A stretch of DNA of 64,000 nt. It comes from Pseudomonas tehranensis (lineage in GTDB: Bacteria; Pseudomonadota; Gammaproteobacteria; Pseudomonadales; Pseudomonadaceae). The translations under genes were made by a program, and so were the position numbers. The notes below the pieces were generated by a model that made no database searches, was not told the origin of the DNA, and was given only the letters and a program-made list of their open reading frames with translations. Positions 34,965-46,138 of this stretch are shown here, one piece after another. The stretch covers positions 1 to 64,000 of the forward strand of contig NZ_JABWQV010000003.1 in the NCBI RefSeq assembly GCF_014268615.1. Direction: 5' to 3'. Numbering within the stretch: position 1 is the first letter of the stretch; each line of letters starts with the position of its first letter.

Positions 34965-37900
34965 ACCTCTCGCGTCTGTTCATCCTTCGCCCGGTCGCCA
35001 CCACCCTGAGCATGCTGGCCATTGTGTTGGCGGGTCTGATCGCCTATCGGTTGCTGCCGGTGTCGGCATTGCCTCAGGTCGATTACCCGACCATCCGCGT
35101 GATGACCCTGTACCCGGGCGCCAGTCCCGACGTGATGACCAGCGCCGTGACCGCCCCCTTGGAACGACAGTTCGGGCAGATGCCGGGCCTGACGCAAATG
35201 GCGTCCACCAGCTCCGGCGGCGCGTCGGTGATTACCCTGCGTTTCAGCCTCGACATCAACATGGATGTCGCCGAGCAACAGGTGCAGGCGGCGATCAACG
35301 CGGCCACCAACCTGCTGCCCAATGACCTGCCGGCCCCGCCGGTGTACAACAAGGTCAACCCGGCCGACACCCCGGTGCTGACCCTGGCGATCACCTCCAA
35401 GACCATGCTGCTGCCCAAGCTCAATGATTTGGTAGACACCCGCATGGCGCAGAAAATCGCCCAGATCAGCGGGGTCGGCATGGTTTCTATCGCCGGCGGC
35501 CAGCGCCAGGCCGTGCGGATCAAGGTCAATCCCGAGGCCCTGGCAGCCGCAGGTCTGAACCTGGCGGATGTGCGCACCCTGGTCGGCGCCTCCAACGTCA
35601 ACCAGCCCAAGGGCAACTTCGACGGACCGACCCGGGTCTCGATGCTCGATGCCAACGATCAGTTGACCTCGCCCAAGGACTACGCCGAGCTGATCCTCGC
35701 CTATGCCAACGGCGCTCCGTTGCGCCTCAAGGATGTCGCGCAGATCGTCGATGGCGCCGAGAATGAACGCCTTGCCGCCTGGGCCAACGAAAACCAGGCC
35801 GTGCTGTTGAACATCCAGCGCCAGCCGGGGGCCAACGTCATCGAGGTGGTGGACCGGATCAAGGCCCTGCTGCCAAGCATCACCGACAACCTGCCGGCCG
35901 GCCTGGACGTGACAGTGCTGACTGACCGCACCCAGACCATTCGCGCTTCGGTCACCGACGTCCAGCATGAACTGCTGATCGCCATCGCCCTGGTGGTCAT
36001 GGTGACGTTCTTGTTCCTGCGTCGGGTCAGTGCCACGATCATTCCGTCGGTGGCTGTACCGTTGTCGCTGATCGGCACGTTCGGCGTGATGTACCTGGCC
36101 GGTTTTTCCATCAACAACCTGACGCTGATGGCCCTGACCATTGCCACCGGTTTCGTGGTGGACGATGCCATCGTCATGCTGGAAAACATTGCCCGCTACA
36201 TCGAGGAGGGCGAAAGCCCCATGCAGGCCGCGCTCAAGGGCGCGAAGCAGATTGGCTTCACACTGATCTCACTGACGCTGTCACTGATCGCGGTGCTGAT
36301 CCCGTTGCTGTTCATGGCCGACGTGGTTGGACGCTTGTTTCGCGAGTTCGCCATCACCCTGGCGGTGGCGATCCTGATTTCCCTGCTGGTGTCCCTGACC
36401 CTGACGCCGATGATGTGTGCCCGGTTGCTCAAGCGTGAGCCCAAGGAGCAAGAGCAGGGGCGTTTCTACCGCGCCAGCGGCGCCTGGATCGACTGGATGA
36501 TCGCCGCCTACGGGCGCAAGTTGCAGTGGGTGCTCAAGCATCAGCCGCTGACCCTGCTGGTCGCCGTCGGCAGCCTGGTGCTGACGGTGTTGTTGTACCT
36601 GGCCGTGCCCAAGGGTTTTTTCCCGGTGCAGGATACCGGCGTGATCCAGGGCATTTCCGAGGCACCGCAGTCGATTTCCTTCGCTGCCATGAGCGAGCGT
36701 CAACAGCAACTGGCCAAGGTGATCCTGGCCGATCCGGCGGTGCAGAGCCTGTCTTCCTACATCGGCGTGGACGGTGACAACGCCACGCTCAACAGTGGTC
36801 GCTTGCTGATCAATCTCAAGCCCCACAGCGAACGGGATGACAGCGCCGCCGAAATCATTGCCCGCTTGCAGCCACAACTGGATCGGCTGGTGGGCATCCG
36901 TCTGTTCATGCAACCGGTGCAGGACCTGACCATCGAAGACCGGGTCAGCCGCACCCAGTACCAGTTCAGCCTGTCTTCGCCGGATGCCGAGTTGCTCAGT
37001 CTCTGGAGCGATCGTCTGGTCGAAGCGTTGGCCCAGCAGCCAGAGTTGACCGACGTCGCCAGCGACTTGCAGGACAAAGGTCTGCAGGTCTACCTGGTGA
37101 TCGACCGCGACGCCGCGTCTCGCCTGGGCGTATCGGTGTCCGACATTACCGATGCCCTGTACGACGCCTTTGGCCAGCGGCAGATTTCCACCATCTACAC
37201 CCAAGCCAGCCAGTATCGGGTGGTGTTGCAGGCCCAGGCCGGGGAGCGCATCGGGCCGCAGGCGCTGGATCAGATTCACGTCAAGACCACCGATGGCGGC
37301 CAGGTGCGGCTGTCGAGTCTGGCTCGCGTCGAGGAGCGTCAGGCCCAGTTGGCCATTGCTCACATCGGCCAGTTTCCGGCGGTGATGATGTCGTTCAACC
37401 TGGCGCCCGATGTAGCCCTCGGGCACGCGGTGGACGTGATCGAGAAGGTCCAGCAAGACATTGGCATGCCGGTCGGGGTGCAGACCCAGTTCCAGGGCGC
37501 TGCCCAGGCGTTCCAGGCCTCGCTGTCGAGCACCTTGCTGCTGATCCTGGCGGCGGTGGTGACCATGTACATCGTCCTCGGTGTTTTGTACGAGAGCTAC
37601 ATCCACCCGATCACGATTCTCTCCACGTTGCCATCGGCGGCCATCGGCGCCTTGCTGGCGCTGATCATCAGTGGCAATGACCTGGGCATGATCGCAATCA
37701 TCGGCATCATCCTGCTGATCGGCATCGTCAAGAAAAACGCGATCATGATGATCGACTTCGCCCTCGACGCCGAACGCAACCAGGGCATGGACCCGCAGAC
37801 GGCTATCTACCAGGCTGCGCTGCTGCGTTTCAGGCCGATCCTGATGACCACCCTGGCGGCCCTGTTCGGTGCGGTGCCACTGATGCTCGCCACTGGCTCC

Positions 37901-38056
37901 GGCGCCGAACTGCGCCAGCCTTTGGGGCTGGTGATGGTGGGTGGGTTGTTGGTGAGCCAGGTGCTGACGCTCTTCACCACACCGGTGATTTACCTGTATT
38001 TCGACCGCCTGGGACGCCGCTTTGCCAAGCCTGATGGGAAAGAGGTGCGGGTATGA
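34961..38056 (+). CDS. muxB: RND multidrug efflux pump subunit, MdtB/MuxB type
   Basis: This 1031-residue RND transporter has the first helix and porter-domain start [15 protein letters not shown], the central motif [21 protein letters not shown] with the paired Asp of the proton relay, and the C-terminal [17 protein letters not shown]. It would form a heterotrimer with the second RND subunit, driving export by proton motive force. It overlaps the adaptor gene and is separated from the next RND gene by a 24-bp-arm palindrome. Confidence 0.93.
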   Translation: MNLSRLFILRPVATTLSMLAIVLAGLIAYRLLPVSALPQVDYPTIRVMTLYPGASPDVMTSAVTAPLERQFGQMPGLTQMASTSSGGASVITLRFSLDINMDVAEQQVQAAINAATNLLPNDLPAPPVYNKVNPADTPVLTLAITSKTMLLPKLNDLVDTRMAQKIAQISGVGMVSIAGGQRQAVRIKVNPEALAAAGLNLADVRTLVGASNVNQPKGNFDGPTRVSMLDANDQLTSPKDYAELILAYANGAPLRLKDVAQIVDGAENERLAAWANENQAVLLNIQRQPGANVIEVVDRIKALLPSITDNLPAGLDVTVLTDRTQTIRASVTDVQHELLIAIALVVMVTFLFLRRVSATIIPSVAVPLSLIGTFGVMYLAGFSINNLTLMALTIATGFVVDDAIVMLENIARYIEEGESPMQAALKGAKQIGFTLISLTLSLIAVLIPLLFMADVVGRLFREFAITLAVAILISLLVSLTLTPMMCARLLKREPKEQEQGRFYRASGAWIDWMIAAYGRKLQWVLKHQPLTLLVAVGSLVLTVLLYLAVPKGFFPVQDTGVIQGISEAPQSISFAAMSERQQQLAKVILADPAVQSLSSYIGVDGDNATLNSGRLLINLKPHSERDDSAAEIIARLQPQLDRLVGIRLFMQPVQDLTIEDRVSRTQYQFSLSSPDAELLSLWSDRLVEALAQQPELTDVASDLQDKGLQVYLVIDRDAASRLGVSVSDITDALYDAFGQRQISTIYTQASQYRVVLQAQAGERIGPQALDQIHVKTTDGGQVRLSSLARVEERQAQLAIAHIGQFPAVMMSFNLAPDVALGHAVDVIEKVQQDIGMPVGVQTQFQGAAQAFQASLSSTLLLILAAVVTMYIVLGVLYESYIHPITILSTLPSAAIGALLALIISGNDLGMIAIIGIILLIGIVKKNAIMMIDFALDAERNQGMDPQTAIYQAALLRFRPILMTTLAALFGAVPLMLATGSGAELRQPLGLVMVGGLLVSQVLTLFTTPVIYLYFDRLGRRFAKPDGKEVRV

Positions 38057-38112
38057 CAGCGACGGATTACAGGCAAGAATCAACGCCCGAGGGCTTGAAG
38101 CCGGGGGGCTTT

Positions 38113-38204
38113 TTGTGGCGAGGGGATTTATCCCCGTTGGGCTGCGCAGCGGCCCCTTTGGTGAGCGCTGCGCACTCAAGCGGGGATAAATCCCCTCGCC
38201 ACAA
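38113..38204. repeat. Perfect 24-bp inverted repeat inside the mux operon
   Basis: The arms 38113-38136 and 38181-38204 are exact reverse complements around a 44-bp GC-rich loop. They belong to the tggcgaggggatttatcccc repeat type also found at 42851-42979. It lies between the two RND genes. Confidence 0.9.
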
Positions 38205-38255
38205 GAGCCCGACCATCCCTCACGGCATATCGTCTGAAGCCTGGAGCGGTTGCTG

Positions 38256-41200
38256 ATGAACCTCTCCGGCCCCTTCATTCGTCGTCCCGTAGCGACCATG
38301 CTCCTGAGCTTTGCAATCATGCTCTTGGGCGGTGTGAGCTTTGGTCTGTTGCCGGTTGCGCCGCTGCCGCAGATGGATTTTCCGGTGATCGTGGTCCAGG
38401 CCAACTTGCCGGGGGCCAGCCCCGAGGTAATGGCGTCGACGGTGGCCACGCCGCTTGAGCGTTCCTTCGGCGCCATCGCCGGGGTCAATACCATGAGCAG
38501 CCGGTCCAGCCAGGGCTCTACCCGGGTGATCCTGCAATTTGACCTGGACCGCGACATCAACGGCGCGGCGCGGGAAGTGCAGGCGGCCATCAATGCCTCG
38601 CGCAACCTGTTGCCCAGTGGCATGCGCAGCATGCCCACGTACAAGAAGGTCAACCCGTCCCAGGCGCCGATCATGGTGCTGTCGCTGACCTCGGATGTAC
38701 TGGAGAAGGGCCAGCTCTACGACCTGGCTTCAACCATCCTGTCCCAGAGTCTGTCCCAAGTCTCGGGCGTGGGCGAGGTGCAGATTGGCGGCAGTTCCTT
38801 GCCAGCGGTGCGCATCGAACTGGAGCCGCAACTGCTCAACCAGTACGGCGTGGCCCTGGATGATGTGCGCAGCGCCATTGCCGACAGCAACGTGCGCCGG
38901 CCCAAGGGTTCGGTCGAGGACGCACAACGCATGTGGCAAATCCAGGCCAACGATCAGTTGGAGAAGGCCAAGGATTACGAAACGCTGATCATCCGTTACC
39001 AGGACGGCTCGGTGCTGCGGCTCAAGGACGTGGCCAAAGTCACCGACGGCGTCGAAGACCGCTACAACAGCGGTTTCTTCAACGATGACGCTGCCGTGCT
39101 GCTGGTGATCAACCGCCAGGCCGGCGCCAACATCATCGAGACGGTCAACGAGATCAAGAACCAGCTGCCGGCGTTGCAGGCCGTACTGCCAGCCAGCGTC
39201 AAGCTGAACCTGGCCATGGATCGCTCGCCAGTGATCAAGGCCACGCTGCACGAGGCGGAAATGACGCTGCTGATTGCCGTGGCCCTGGTGGTGCTGGTGG
39301 TGTTCCTGTTTCTGGGTAACTTTCGTGCCTCACTGATCCCGACCCTGGCGGTGCCGGTGTCCCTGGTGGGTACGTTTGCGGTGATGTACCTCTACGGCTT
39401 CTCCTTGAACAACCTGTCGTTGATGGCGTTGATTCTCGCCACCGGCCTGGTGGTGGACGACGCCATCGTGGTGCTGGAGAACATTTCCCGGCACATCGAC
39501 GAAGGCGTGCCACCGATGAAGGCGGCCTATCTGGGCGCCGAAGAGGTGGGCTTTACGCTGCTGTCGATGAACGTCTCACTGGTGGCGGTGTTTCTGTCGA
39601 TCCTGTTCATGGGCGGGATTATCGAGAGTCTGTTTCGCGAGTTTTCCATCACCCTGGCGGCGGCCATCGTGGTTTCGCTGGTGGTGTCGCTGACCCTCAC
39701 GCCGATGCTCTGCGCTCGTTGGCTCAAGCCCCACGTGCCGGGGCAGGAGAATCGCTTGCAGCGCTGGAGCCGACGCCTCAACGAGCGGATGGTCCGTGGT
39801 TACGCGCGCAGCCTGGACTGGGTGCTGCGCCACCGGCGCCTGACCTTGCTGAGCCTGCTGGTGACCATAGGGGTGAACATCGCACTCTACGTGGTGGTGC
39901 CTAAAACCTTCATGCCTCAACAGGACACCGGCCAGTTGATCGGTTTCGTGCGCGGCGACGACGGCCTATCGTTCAATGTCATGCAGCCGAAGATGGAAAT
40001 CTTTCGCCGCGCCGTGCTCAAGGACGAAGCGGTCGAAAGCGTGGCGGGCTTCATCGGCGGCAACAACGGCACCAACAATGCCTTCATGCTGGTGCGCCTC
40101 AAACCGATCAACGAGCGCGGGATCTCCGCGCAGAAAGTCATCGAGCGCTTGCGCAAGGAGATGCCCCTGGTGCCGGGTGGCCGCTTGATGCTGATGGCCG
40201 ACCAGGACCTGCAGTTTGGGGGCGGTCGTGAGCAGACCACCTCGCAGTATTCCTACATCCTGCAGAGCGGTGACCTGGCGTCGCTACGCCAGTGGTACCC
40301 CAAAGTCGCGGCGGCCTTCAGGGCCTTGCCGGAACTGACCGCCATCGACGCTCGTGACGGCGGCGGCGCCCAGCAGATCACGCTGGTGGTGGACCGCGAT
40401 CAGGCCAAGCGCCTGGGCATCGACATGGACATGGTCACCTCGGTGTTGAACAACGCCTACAGCCAGCGGCAGATATCCACCATCTATGACAGCCTCAACC
40501 AGTATCAGGTGGTGATGGAGGTCAACCCCAAGTACGCCCAGGACCCGAGCACCCTCGAGCAGGTCCAGGTCATTACCGCTGACGGCGCGCGGGTGCCCCT
40601 GTCGACCTTCGCGCATTATGAGAGCAGCCTGGAGGATGATCGGGTCAGCCATGAGGGTCAGTTCGCCTCCGAGGACATATCGTTCGATTTGGCCGAGGGT
40701 GTGACGGTGGAGCAGGGCACGGCTGCCATCGAGAGGGCGATTGCCAGGCTAGGGATGCCCGAAGACATCATCGCAAAAATGGCCGGCACCGCCGATGCGT
40801 TCGCGGCAACCCAGAAAAGCCAGCCGTTCATGATTCTGGGTGCATTGCTGGCGGTGTATCTGGTGCTGGGTGTGTTGTACGAGAGCTACATTCATCCGCT
40901 GACCATCCTGTCTACATTGCCGTCGGCCGGTGTCGGCGCACTGCTGTCGATTTACTTGTTGGGCGGCGAGTTCAGCCTGATCTCGTTGTTGGGCTTGTTC
41001 CTGCTGATTGGCGTGGTGAAGAAAAATGCGATCCTGATGATCGACCTGGCGTTGCAACTGGAGCGCGGCGGGCAGTCGCCGCAGGACTCGATCCGCAACG
41101 CCTGCCTGCTGCGCTTGCGGCCGATTCTGATGACTACGCTGGCGGCGATCCTCGGTGCCTTGCCACTGTTGCTTGGCGGTGCCGAAGGCTCGGAGATGCG

Positions 41201-41360
41201 CCAGCCGCTGGGCCTGACCATCATCGGCGGGCTGGTGTTCAGCCAGATCCTGACCCTCTACACCACGCCTGTGGTTTACCTTTATCTCGACAAACTGCGC
41301 CATCGCTTCAACCGCTGGCGCGGCGTGCGCACTGATGCTGCCCTGGAAACTCCGCTATGA
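38256..41360 (+). CDS. muxC: RND multidrug efflux pump subunit, MdtC/MuxC type
   Basis: This 1034-residue RND transporter parallels the upstream subunit: start NLSGPFIRRPVATML, central GLVVDDAIVVLENISRHIDEG, and C-terminal VKKNAILMIDLALQLERGG. With its partner it forms the heteromultimeric pump of the Mdt/Mux class. The ATG at 38256 has GGAG ten bases upstream; the TTG at 38250 is less likely. Its stop overlaps the channel gene start. Confidence 0.93.
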   Translation: MNLSGPFIRRPVATMLLSFAIMLLGGVSFGLLPVAPLPQMDFPVIVVQANLPGASPEVMASTVATPLERSFGAIAGVNTMSSRSSQGSTRVILQFDLDRDINGAAREVQAAINASRNLLPSGMRSMPTYKKVNPSQAPIMVLSLTSDVLEKGQLYDLASTILSQSLSQVSGVGEVQIGGSSLPAVRIELEPQLLNQYGVALDDVRSAIADSNVRRPKGSVEDAQRMWQIQANDQLEKAKDYETLIIRYQDGSVLRLKDVAKVTDGVEDRYNSGFFNDDAAVLLVINRQAGANIIETVNEIKNQLPALQAVLPASVKLNLAMDRSPVIKATLHEAEMTLLIAVALVVLVVFLFLGNFRASLIPTLAVPVSLVGTFAVMYLYGFSLNNLSLMALILATGLVVDDAIVVLENISRHIDEGVPPMKAAYLGAEEVGFTLLSMNVSLVAVFLSILFMGGIIESLFREFSITLAAAIVVSLVVSLTLTPMLCARWLKPHVPGQENRLQRWSRRLNERMVRGYARSLDWVLRHRRLTLLSLLVTIGVNIALYVVVPKTFMPQQDTGQLIGFVRGDDGLSFNVMQPKMEIFRRAVLKDEAVESVAGFIGGNNGTNNAFMLVRLKPINERGISAQKVIERLRKEMPLVPGGRLMLMADQDLQFGGGREQTTSQYSYILQSGDLASLRQWYPKVAAAFRALPELTAIDARDGGGAQQITLVVDRDQAKRLGIDMDMVTSVLNNAYSQRQISTIYDSLNQYQVVMEVNPKYAQDPSTLEQVQVITADGARVPLSTFAHYESSLEDDRVSHEGQFASEDISFDLAEGVTVEQGTAAIERAIARLGMPEDIIAKMAGTADAFAATQKSQPFMILGALLAVYLVLGVLYESYIHPLTILSTLPSAGVGALLSIYLLGGEFSLISLLGLFLLIGVVKKNAILMIDLALQLERGGQSPQDSIRNACLLRLRPILMTTLAAILGALPLLLGGAEGSEMRQPLGLTIIGGLVFSQILTLYTTPVVYLYLDKLRHRFNRWRGVRTDAALETPL

Positions 41361-42838
41361 CCGACCGCTCGCTTTTCAATCTTGTCGCACCGCTGGCGAC
41401 CGCCCGTGGCTCGCGGCTGCTGAGCCTGACGCTGTGCGTGGCGATGCTCAGCGCCTGCGCCATCGGCCCGGATTACCAGCGCCCAGCAGCCGTGGCGCCC
41501 GTGCAGTACAAGGAGGCTGAGGGGTGGCGCCAGGCCAACCCCAGCGACGCATTGGCCCGGGGTGCCTGGTGGGAGTTGTACGGCGATGCCCGGCTCAATG
41601 GCCTGGTGGAGCAACTCAACGCCTCCAACCAGACCGTGGCCCAGGCCGAAGCCCAGTACCGTCAGGCCCAGGCCTTGGCTCGCAGTGCCCGGGGCGCGTT
41701 TTTTCCCACCGTGGACCTGACCGTCGGTAAGAATCGCTCCAGCCAGGGCACCGGCAGCAGCAATTCGAGCCTGAGCAGTTCGGCCAGTGGCATCCGCGAT
41801 ACCTACAGCGCCCAGGCGGGTGTCAGTTGGGAGGCGGACGTCTGGGGCAAGTTGCGTCGCACCCTGCAAGCCAATGAAGCCAGCGCCGAGGCCAGCTTCG
41901 CCGATCTGGCCGCCATGCGCCTGAGCCAGCAATCGGAACTGGTGCAAAACTACCTGCAATTACGGGTGATCGATGAGCAGAAACGCTTGTTGCAGACCAC
42001 CGTGGACAACTATCAGCGTTCGCTGAAGATGACCGAAAACCAATACCGCGCGGGCGTCTCTGGCAGGGATGCGGTGGCTCAAGCGCAGAACCAGCTCAAG
42101 ACCACCCAGGCCGACTTGATCGACCTGATCTGGCAGCGGGCCCAGTTCGAAAACGCCATCGCCGTTCTGATCGGTCTGCCGCCGGCCGAATTCAACCTGG
42201 CAGAAACCCAGAACATCCCGGCGCTTCCACAAATCCCCGTGGCGCTGCCCTCGCAGTTGCTTGAGCGCCGGCCGGACATTGCCTCGGCGGAGCGCTCGGT
42301 GATGGCCGCCAATGCCAACATCGGCGTGGCCAAGGCCGCCTATTACCCGGACCTGACCCTGAGCTTGAGCGGCGGTTACAGCAGCAGTACCTATGATAAC
42401 TGGGTGAGTGTGCCGAATCGCTTCTGGTCGGTGGGACCGCAACTGGCGATGACGCTGTTCGATGGCGGTCAGCGTTCGGCGGAAGTCGACCGCACCGTCG
42501 CGGCCTACGACCAGACCGTCGCCACCTATCGCCAGACGGTGCTCGACGGTTTTCGCGAAGTGGAAAACTACATGATCCAGCTCAAAGTCCTCGAGGACGA
42601 AGCCCGCGTGCGCCAAGAGGCCCTGGACGCCGCCCGCGAATCCTTGCGCCTGACCCAGAACCAGTACCGGGCGGGGCTGATTGCCTATCTGGATGTCGTC
42701 ACGGTCCAGGCCACCGCGCTGAGTAACGAACGCAGTGTGCTGACCTTACAACAGAGCCGGTTGATCGCAAGTGTGCAACTGATCGCCGCGTTGGGCGGTG
42801 GGTGGGATGGGCAGATGCAGGCGAGTGAGAAACCCTGA
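41357..42838 (+). CDS. opmB: OprM/OpmB-type outer-membrane efflux channel lipoprotein
   Basis: This 493-residue protein has a lipoprotein signal (lipobox LSAC), then GPDYQRPA, the conserved start of mature OprM-like channels, and two long periplasmic helical repeats. Typical motifs include RLNGLVEQLNASNQTV and LERRPDIASAERSVMAANANIGVAKAAYYPDLTLS (cited in part). It is the exit duct of the MuxABC pump. Start overlaps the RND stop (ATGA). Confidence 0.92.
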   Translation: MTDRSLFNLVAPLATARGSRLLSLTLCVAMLSACAIGPDYQRPAAVAPVQYKEAEGWRQANPSDALARGAWWELYGDARLNGLVEQLNASNQTVAQAEAQYRQAQALARSARGAFFPTVDLTVGKNRSSQGTGSSNSSLSSSASGIRDTYSAQAGVSWEADVWGKLRRTLQANEASAEASFADLAAMRLSQQSELVQNYLQLRVIDEQKRLLQTTVDNYQRSLKMTENQYRAGVSGRDAVAQAQNQLKTTQADLIDLIWQRAQFENAIAVLIGLPPAEFNLAETQNIPALPQIPVALPSQLLERRPDIASAERSVMAANANIGVAKAAYYPDLTLSLSGGYSSSTYDNWVSVPNRFWSVGPQLAMTLFDGGQRSAEVDRTVAAYDQTVATYRQTVLDGFREVENYMIQLKVLEDEARVRQEALDAARESLRLTQNQYRAGLIAYLDVVTVQATALSNERSVLTLQQSRLIASVQLIAALGGGWDGQMQASEKP

Positions 42839-42850
42839 TCGAAGGTGACC

Positions 42851-42979
42851 CCTGTGGCGAGGGGATTTATCCCCGCTGGGCTGCGCAGCAGCCCCTAAAT
42901 ACTTCTGTCGCTGCTGTGTGCCAGGCACGATGCAGGGGCCGCTTCGCGCCCCAGCGGGGATAAATCCCCTCGCCACAGG
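42851..42979. repeat. Perfect 30-bp inverted repeat downstream of opmB
   Basis: The arms 42851-42880 and 42950-42979 are exact reverse complements around a 69-bp loop. The inner segments (gctgcgcagcagcccc, ggggccgcttcgcgccc) add GC-rich pairing. It may stabilise or end the mux transcript. Confidence 0.9.
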
Positions 42980-43095
42980 GTTGATTTTCATGGCAAGCAG
43001 CCAGGTCCCGCTTTTGGCCGATGCACTGGCTACGACCCGGTGCGTGGACTTGTTATAGTTCAGGCCTCTTTTTCAGCCGGTAAAGGATCACTGCC

Positions 43096-43908
43096 ATGTC
43101 GCAATACCAAGCGTTCACCGTCGAACTTGCAGACAATATCGCCCATGTGCAGATCAATCGACCGGACAAGATCAATGCAATGAACGCCGCGTTCTGGAGC
43201 GAGATCGTCGAAATCTTCCAATGGATCGACGACACCGACGAAGCGCGGGTGGTGGTATTGAGCGGGGCCGGCAAACACTTCTCCTCGGGCATCGACCTGA
43301 TGATGCTGGCCGCCGTGGCCAACGACCTGGGCAAGGACGTGGGACGCAATGCACGCCTGTTGCGCCGCAAGATCCTGCAGCTGCAAGCCTCGTTCAATGC
43401 CGTGGACAGCTGCCGCAAACCGGTGCTTGCGGCCATTCAAGGCTATTGCCTGGGCGGTGCCATTGACCTGATCGCCGCGTGCGACATGCGTTATGCCGCC
43501 GAGGACGCGCAGTTCTCCATCAAGGAAATCGATATCGGCATGGCGGCCGATGTTGGCACATTGCAACGCTTGCCCCGGATCATCGGGGACGGCATGCTGC
43601 GTGAACTCGCTTATACGGGGCGCACTTTTGGTGCCGACGAGGCGCGCAGCATCGGCCTGGTCAATCGTGTCTACAGTGATACCGCCAGCCTGCTTGACGG
43701 TGTCATGGGCATTGCGCGGGAAATCGCCGCCAAGTCGCCGATTGCCGTAACCGGTACCAAGGAAATGATCAGCTACATGCGCGACCACCGCATCGACGAC
43801 GGGCTGGAATACGTCGCCACCTGGAACGCCGCCATGCTGCAATCGACCGACCTGCGCGTGGCCATGGCCGCCCATATGAGCAAACAGAAACCTGAATTTC
43901 TGGATTGA
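43096..43908 (+). CDS. Crotonase family, Delta3,5-Delta2,4-dienoyl-CoA isomerase-like
   Basis: This 270-residue protein has the crotonase fold (SGAGKHFSSGIDL oxyanion-hole segment, IQGYCLGGAIDLIAACDMRYA). Residues E144 and D152 in KEIDIGMAADVGTLQRLP match, with the same spacing, the catalytic Glu/Asp of mammalian ECH1 dienoyl-CoA isomerase rather than the pattern of enoyl-CoA hydratase. It would act in beta-oxidation of odd-position unsaturated acyl-CoA. It lies 6 bp before nudC. Confidence 0.88.
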   Translation: MSQYQAFTVELADNIAHVQINRPDKINAMNAAFWSEIVEIFQWIDDTDEARVVVLSGAGKHFSSGIDLMMLAAVANDLGKDVGRNARLLRRKILQLQASFNAVDSCRKPVLAAIQGYCLGGAIDLIAACDMRYAAEDAQFSIKEIDIGMAADVGTLQRLPRIIGDGMLRELAYTGRTFGADEARSIGLVNRVYSDTASLLDGVMGIAREIAAKSPIAVTGTKEMISYMRDHRIDDGLEYVATWNAAMLQSTDLRVAMAAHMSKQKPEFLD

Positions 43909-43914
43909 TTGATC

Positions 43915-44745
43915 ATGATTTCACGCTGGACCACCGCAGTACTCGATACCGATCTCCCCGGGGGCTGGGCCGTGGCCCGCAGCCCGGAAGGCTTTCTGTT
44001 CGATGACAACGGCGCGCTGTTTCCCCGCGACTGGCTCAAGCGCCAGGACCTGTCGATCCTCGCCGAGCATGGCATTGGCCACCTGGATGGCGAGCCGGTC
44101 TATCTGCTGGAACTGCACAGCTCACAGGACGTCCCCGGTTGCAACTGGAAGGGTCTGCGGGCCTTCATGCTCGAGGATGACCACACGCTGTACAAGGTCC
44201 TGGGCTATGCCGCGCAGATCGGCACCTGGGCCCGGGAGTGCCGTTTCTGTGGCAGCTGTGGCAAACGCATGAGCCAGATTGCCCGGGAACGGGCGATGTA
44301 TTGCGATGCCTGTGACTTGCGGCATTACCCGCGGATTTCGCCGAGCATGATCGTGCTGATCACCCGTGGCGATGAAGTCCTGCTGGCCCGTTCGCCTCGC
44401 TTCGTCACGGGGGTCTACAGCACGCTGGCCGGGTTCGCCGAGCCAGGTGAGTCGGCCGAGGATTGCCTGATTCGTGAGGTGCGCGAAGAAGTCAGCATCG
44501 AGGTGAAGAACATTCAGTACGTAGGCAGTCAGTGCTGGCCGTTTCCCCATTCGATGATGCTGGGCTTCCACGCTGAATATGCCGGTGGCGACATCGTCAG
44601 GCAGGAAGATGAGATCGAAGATGCGCAGTGGTTCAACGTGCACAACCTGCCGCCGCTGCCGGCCTCGCGTTCCATCGCCCGCTACCTGATCGACCTCTAT
44701 GTGGCGCGGCGCTTAGGCCACGCTGAACCAGTGCTGCCAGGCTAG
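43915..44745 (+). CDS. nudC: NAD(H) pyrophosphatase / RNA NAD-decapping Nudix hydrolase NudC
   Basis: This 276-residue protein has the NudC zinc ribbon (FCGSCGKRM at 111-119; [12 protein letters not shown] at 129-140), the Nudix box [25 protein letters not shown] (173 onward; Glu residues present) and the NADH-specific motif SQCWPFPHS (205-213; usual form SQPWPFPxS). It hydrolyses NADH to NMNH and AMP and can remove NAD caps from RNA. The ATG at 43915 is preferred to the frame start at 43909. Its last 33 bp overlap the convergent TSUP gene. Confidence 0.94.
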   Translation: MISRWTTAVLDTDLPGGWAVARSPEGFLFDDNGALFPRDWLKRQDLSILAEHGIGHLDGEPVYLLELHSSQDVPGCNWKGLRAFMLEDDHTLYKVLGYAAQIGTWARECRFCGSCGKRMSQIARERAMYCDACDLRHYPRISPSMIVLITRGDEVLLARSPRFVTGVYSTLAGFAEPGESAEDCLIREVREEVSIEVKNIQYVGSQCWPFPHSMMLGFHAEYAGGDIVRQEDEIEDAQWFNVHNLPPLPASRSIARYLIDLYVARRLGHAEPVLPG

Positions 44746-45492
44746 ACGCACGGTCAAGCCCAGTACCACGGTGATGAATACTGGTCGGATGAACTTCGCG
44801 CCGCCGCTGATGGCGGTGCGAGCGCCGAAGAACGCCCCCACCATCACCGACAGGCCCATGCTCAGGCCGATGATCCAGTCCACTTGCCCCGAAAAAATGA
44901 ACACCGACAGCGCCGCGATGTTGCTGACGAAATTCATGCTGCGGGCCACACCACTGGCCTTGACCAGATCGATGGGATAGAGCAGCAGGCTGCTGACCGT
45001 CCAGAACGCACCCGTGCCAGGACCGGCCACGCCGTCGTAGAAGCCCAGGCTGAAACCCTGGGGCGCTTGCCAGGTTTTCTTGATCGGTGCATTGCTGTCT
45101 AGCGGCGCCTTGGGCGTGCCACCGAACAACAGGTACAGGCCGCAGGCGAAAACAATCACCGGCAGCATCTTGTTCAGCCACTCGGCGGGCAGGTAATGGG
45201 CGACGATCGCGCCAACCAGGGCACCGATCAACGTGCCAACGAGGGCATGGGTCCACTGCCTTGGATGGAACAGCTTGCGCTTGTAAAACGTGAAACTGGC
45301 TGTGGCCGAACCGAAGGTCGAGCTGAGCTTGTTGGTACCCAGGACCAGATGGGGTGGCAAGCCGGCGGTCAGCAGGGCCGGGGTGGTCAACAGGCCACCT
45401 CCACCGGCAATGGCATCGATGAAACCGGCAATGAAGGCGACGAGGATAAGGATAGCGAGGGTGGTAAGGTCAACGCTGAGTTCGAAGGGCAT
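44713..45492 (-). CDS. TSUP (TauE/SafE) family sulfite/anion permease
   Basis: This 259-residue protein has about eight hydrophobic helices and the TSUP motif [22 protein letters not shown] near the N-terminus, with its second half [15 protein letters not shown] (repeat of the same motif). Members export or import sulfite, sulfoacetate or similar anions; the substrate here is not clear. The gene converges on nudC with a 33-bp overlap of coding ends. Confidence 0.9.
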   Translation of the reverse strand: MPFELSVDLTTLAILILVAFIAGFIDAIAGGGGLLTTPALLTAGLPPHLVLGTNKLSSTFGSATASFTFYKRKLFHPRQWTHALVGTLIGALVGAIVAHYLPAEWLNKMLPVIVFACGLYLLFGGTPKAPLDSNAPIKKTWQAPQGFSLGFYDGVAGPGTGAFWTVSSLLLYPIDLVKASGVARSMNFVSNIAALSVFIFSGQVDWIIGLSMGLSVMVGAFFGARTAISGGAKFIRPVFITVVLGLTVRLAWQHWFSVA

Positions 45493-45594
45493 GAAATGGG
45501 CTTATTTGGCAGGGTGCAGGTGGCTGCAGGGAAGGCCGGTATGTTACCCATAAATGGGGCAGGGCTGCGACTCCTCCAGGGTCCCTGAAATCCT

Positions 45595-45640
45595 CCGTGG
45601 CGAGGGAGCTTGCTCCCGCTGGGGTGCGAAGCAGCCGCCC
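45595..45640. repeat. REP-like element
   Basis: A ccgtggcgagggagcttgct arm with a GC-rich continuation to 45640. It lies in the 380-bp spacer before tRNA-Cys, in which no protein gene is visible; the rest (45700-45870) is AT-rich and holds the tRNA promoter region. Confidence 0.65.
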
Positions 45641-45872
45641 AGAAGCCTTTGCACACCCATGTGCTCGTCGGGCGGAAGCTGGCCTTTAGACGAATTTTTT
45701 TTGAAATCAAGGGGTTGTCAGCCTAGGCAAATGAGTACATAATTGCGCCCATCGAACGCACTGGGACGTAAAAAATCTCAATGTTTTCAAGGAGATAGAG
45801 CTTCGTAAGCGTCTTGTTTCCTGATCAGGTTTGTACGCGGTTGATGTAGCTTTCTAGCATCAAACGTCTTGA

Positions 45873-45946
45873 GGCCGAATAGCAAAATGGTTATGCAGTG
45901 GATTGCAAATCCACCTACGCCGGTTCGATTCCGACTTCGGCCTCCA
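45873..45946 (+). tRNA. tRNA-Cys (GCA)
   Basis: A 74-nt cloverleaf can be drawn by eye: acceptor GGCCGAA pairing with TTCGGCC, T-loop GGTTCGATTCC, anticodon GCA at 45905-45907 and encoded TCCA end. Confidence 0.95.
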
Positions 45947-45955
45947 CTTTAAAAC

Positions 45956-45990
45956 AGCTCCGTAGATCCATGATTTACGGAGCTTTTTTA
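45956..45990 (+). terminator. Terminator-like hairpin after tRNA-Cys
   Basis: AGCTCCGTA (45956-45964) pairs with TACGGAGCT (45976-45984), followed by a T-run. Confidence 0.8.
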
Positions 45991-46138
45991 TTTTTGGAGC
46001 AATGACAGCTTTTGTCTTGAAAAGGACAGAAGCAACCTTGCTTCGCCGGGAAGGGATGTATATATTCCCCCTCTTGCTGCACCAGCCTCGACTGGACATC
46101 TGCTCCCCGCTGATGTCCATAGGCTTGAACGCGCTACC

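Noticed and set aside
36281-38674. 797-codon minus-strand frame
   Set aside because: It lies antisense to muxB and muxC and crosses their intergenic palindrome; its composition is His/Gln/Arg-rich as expected for an antisense shadow of GC-rich genes.
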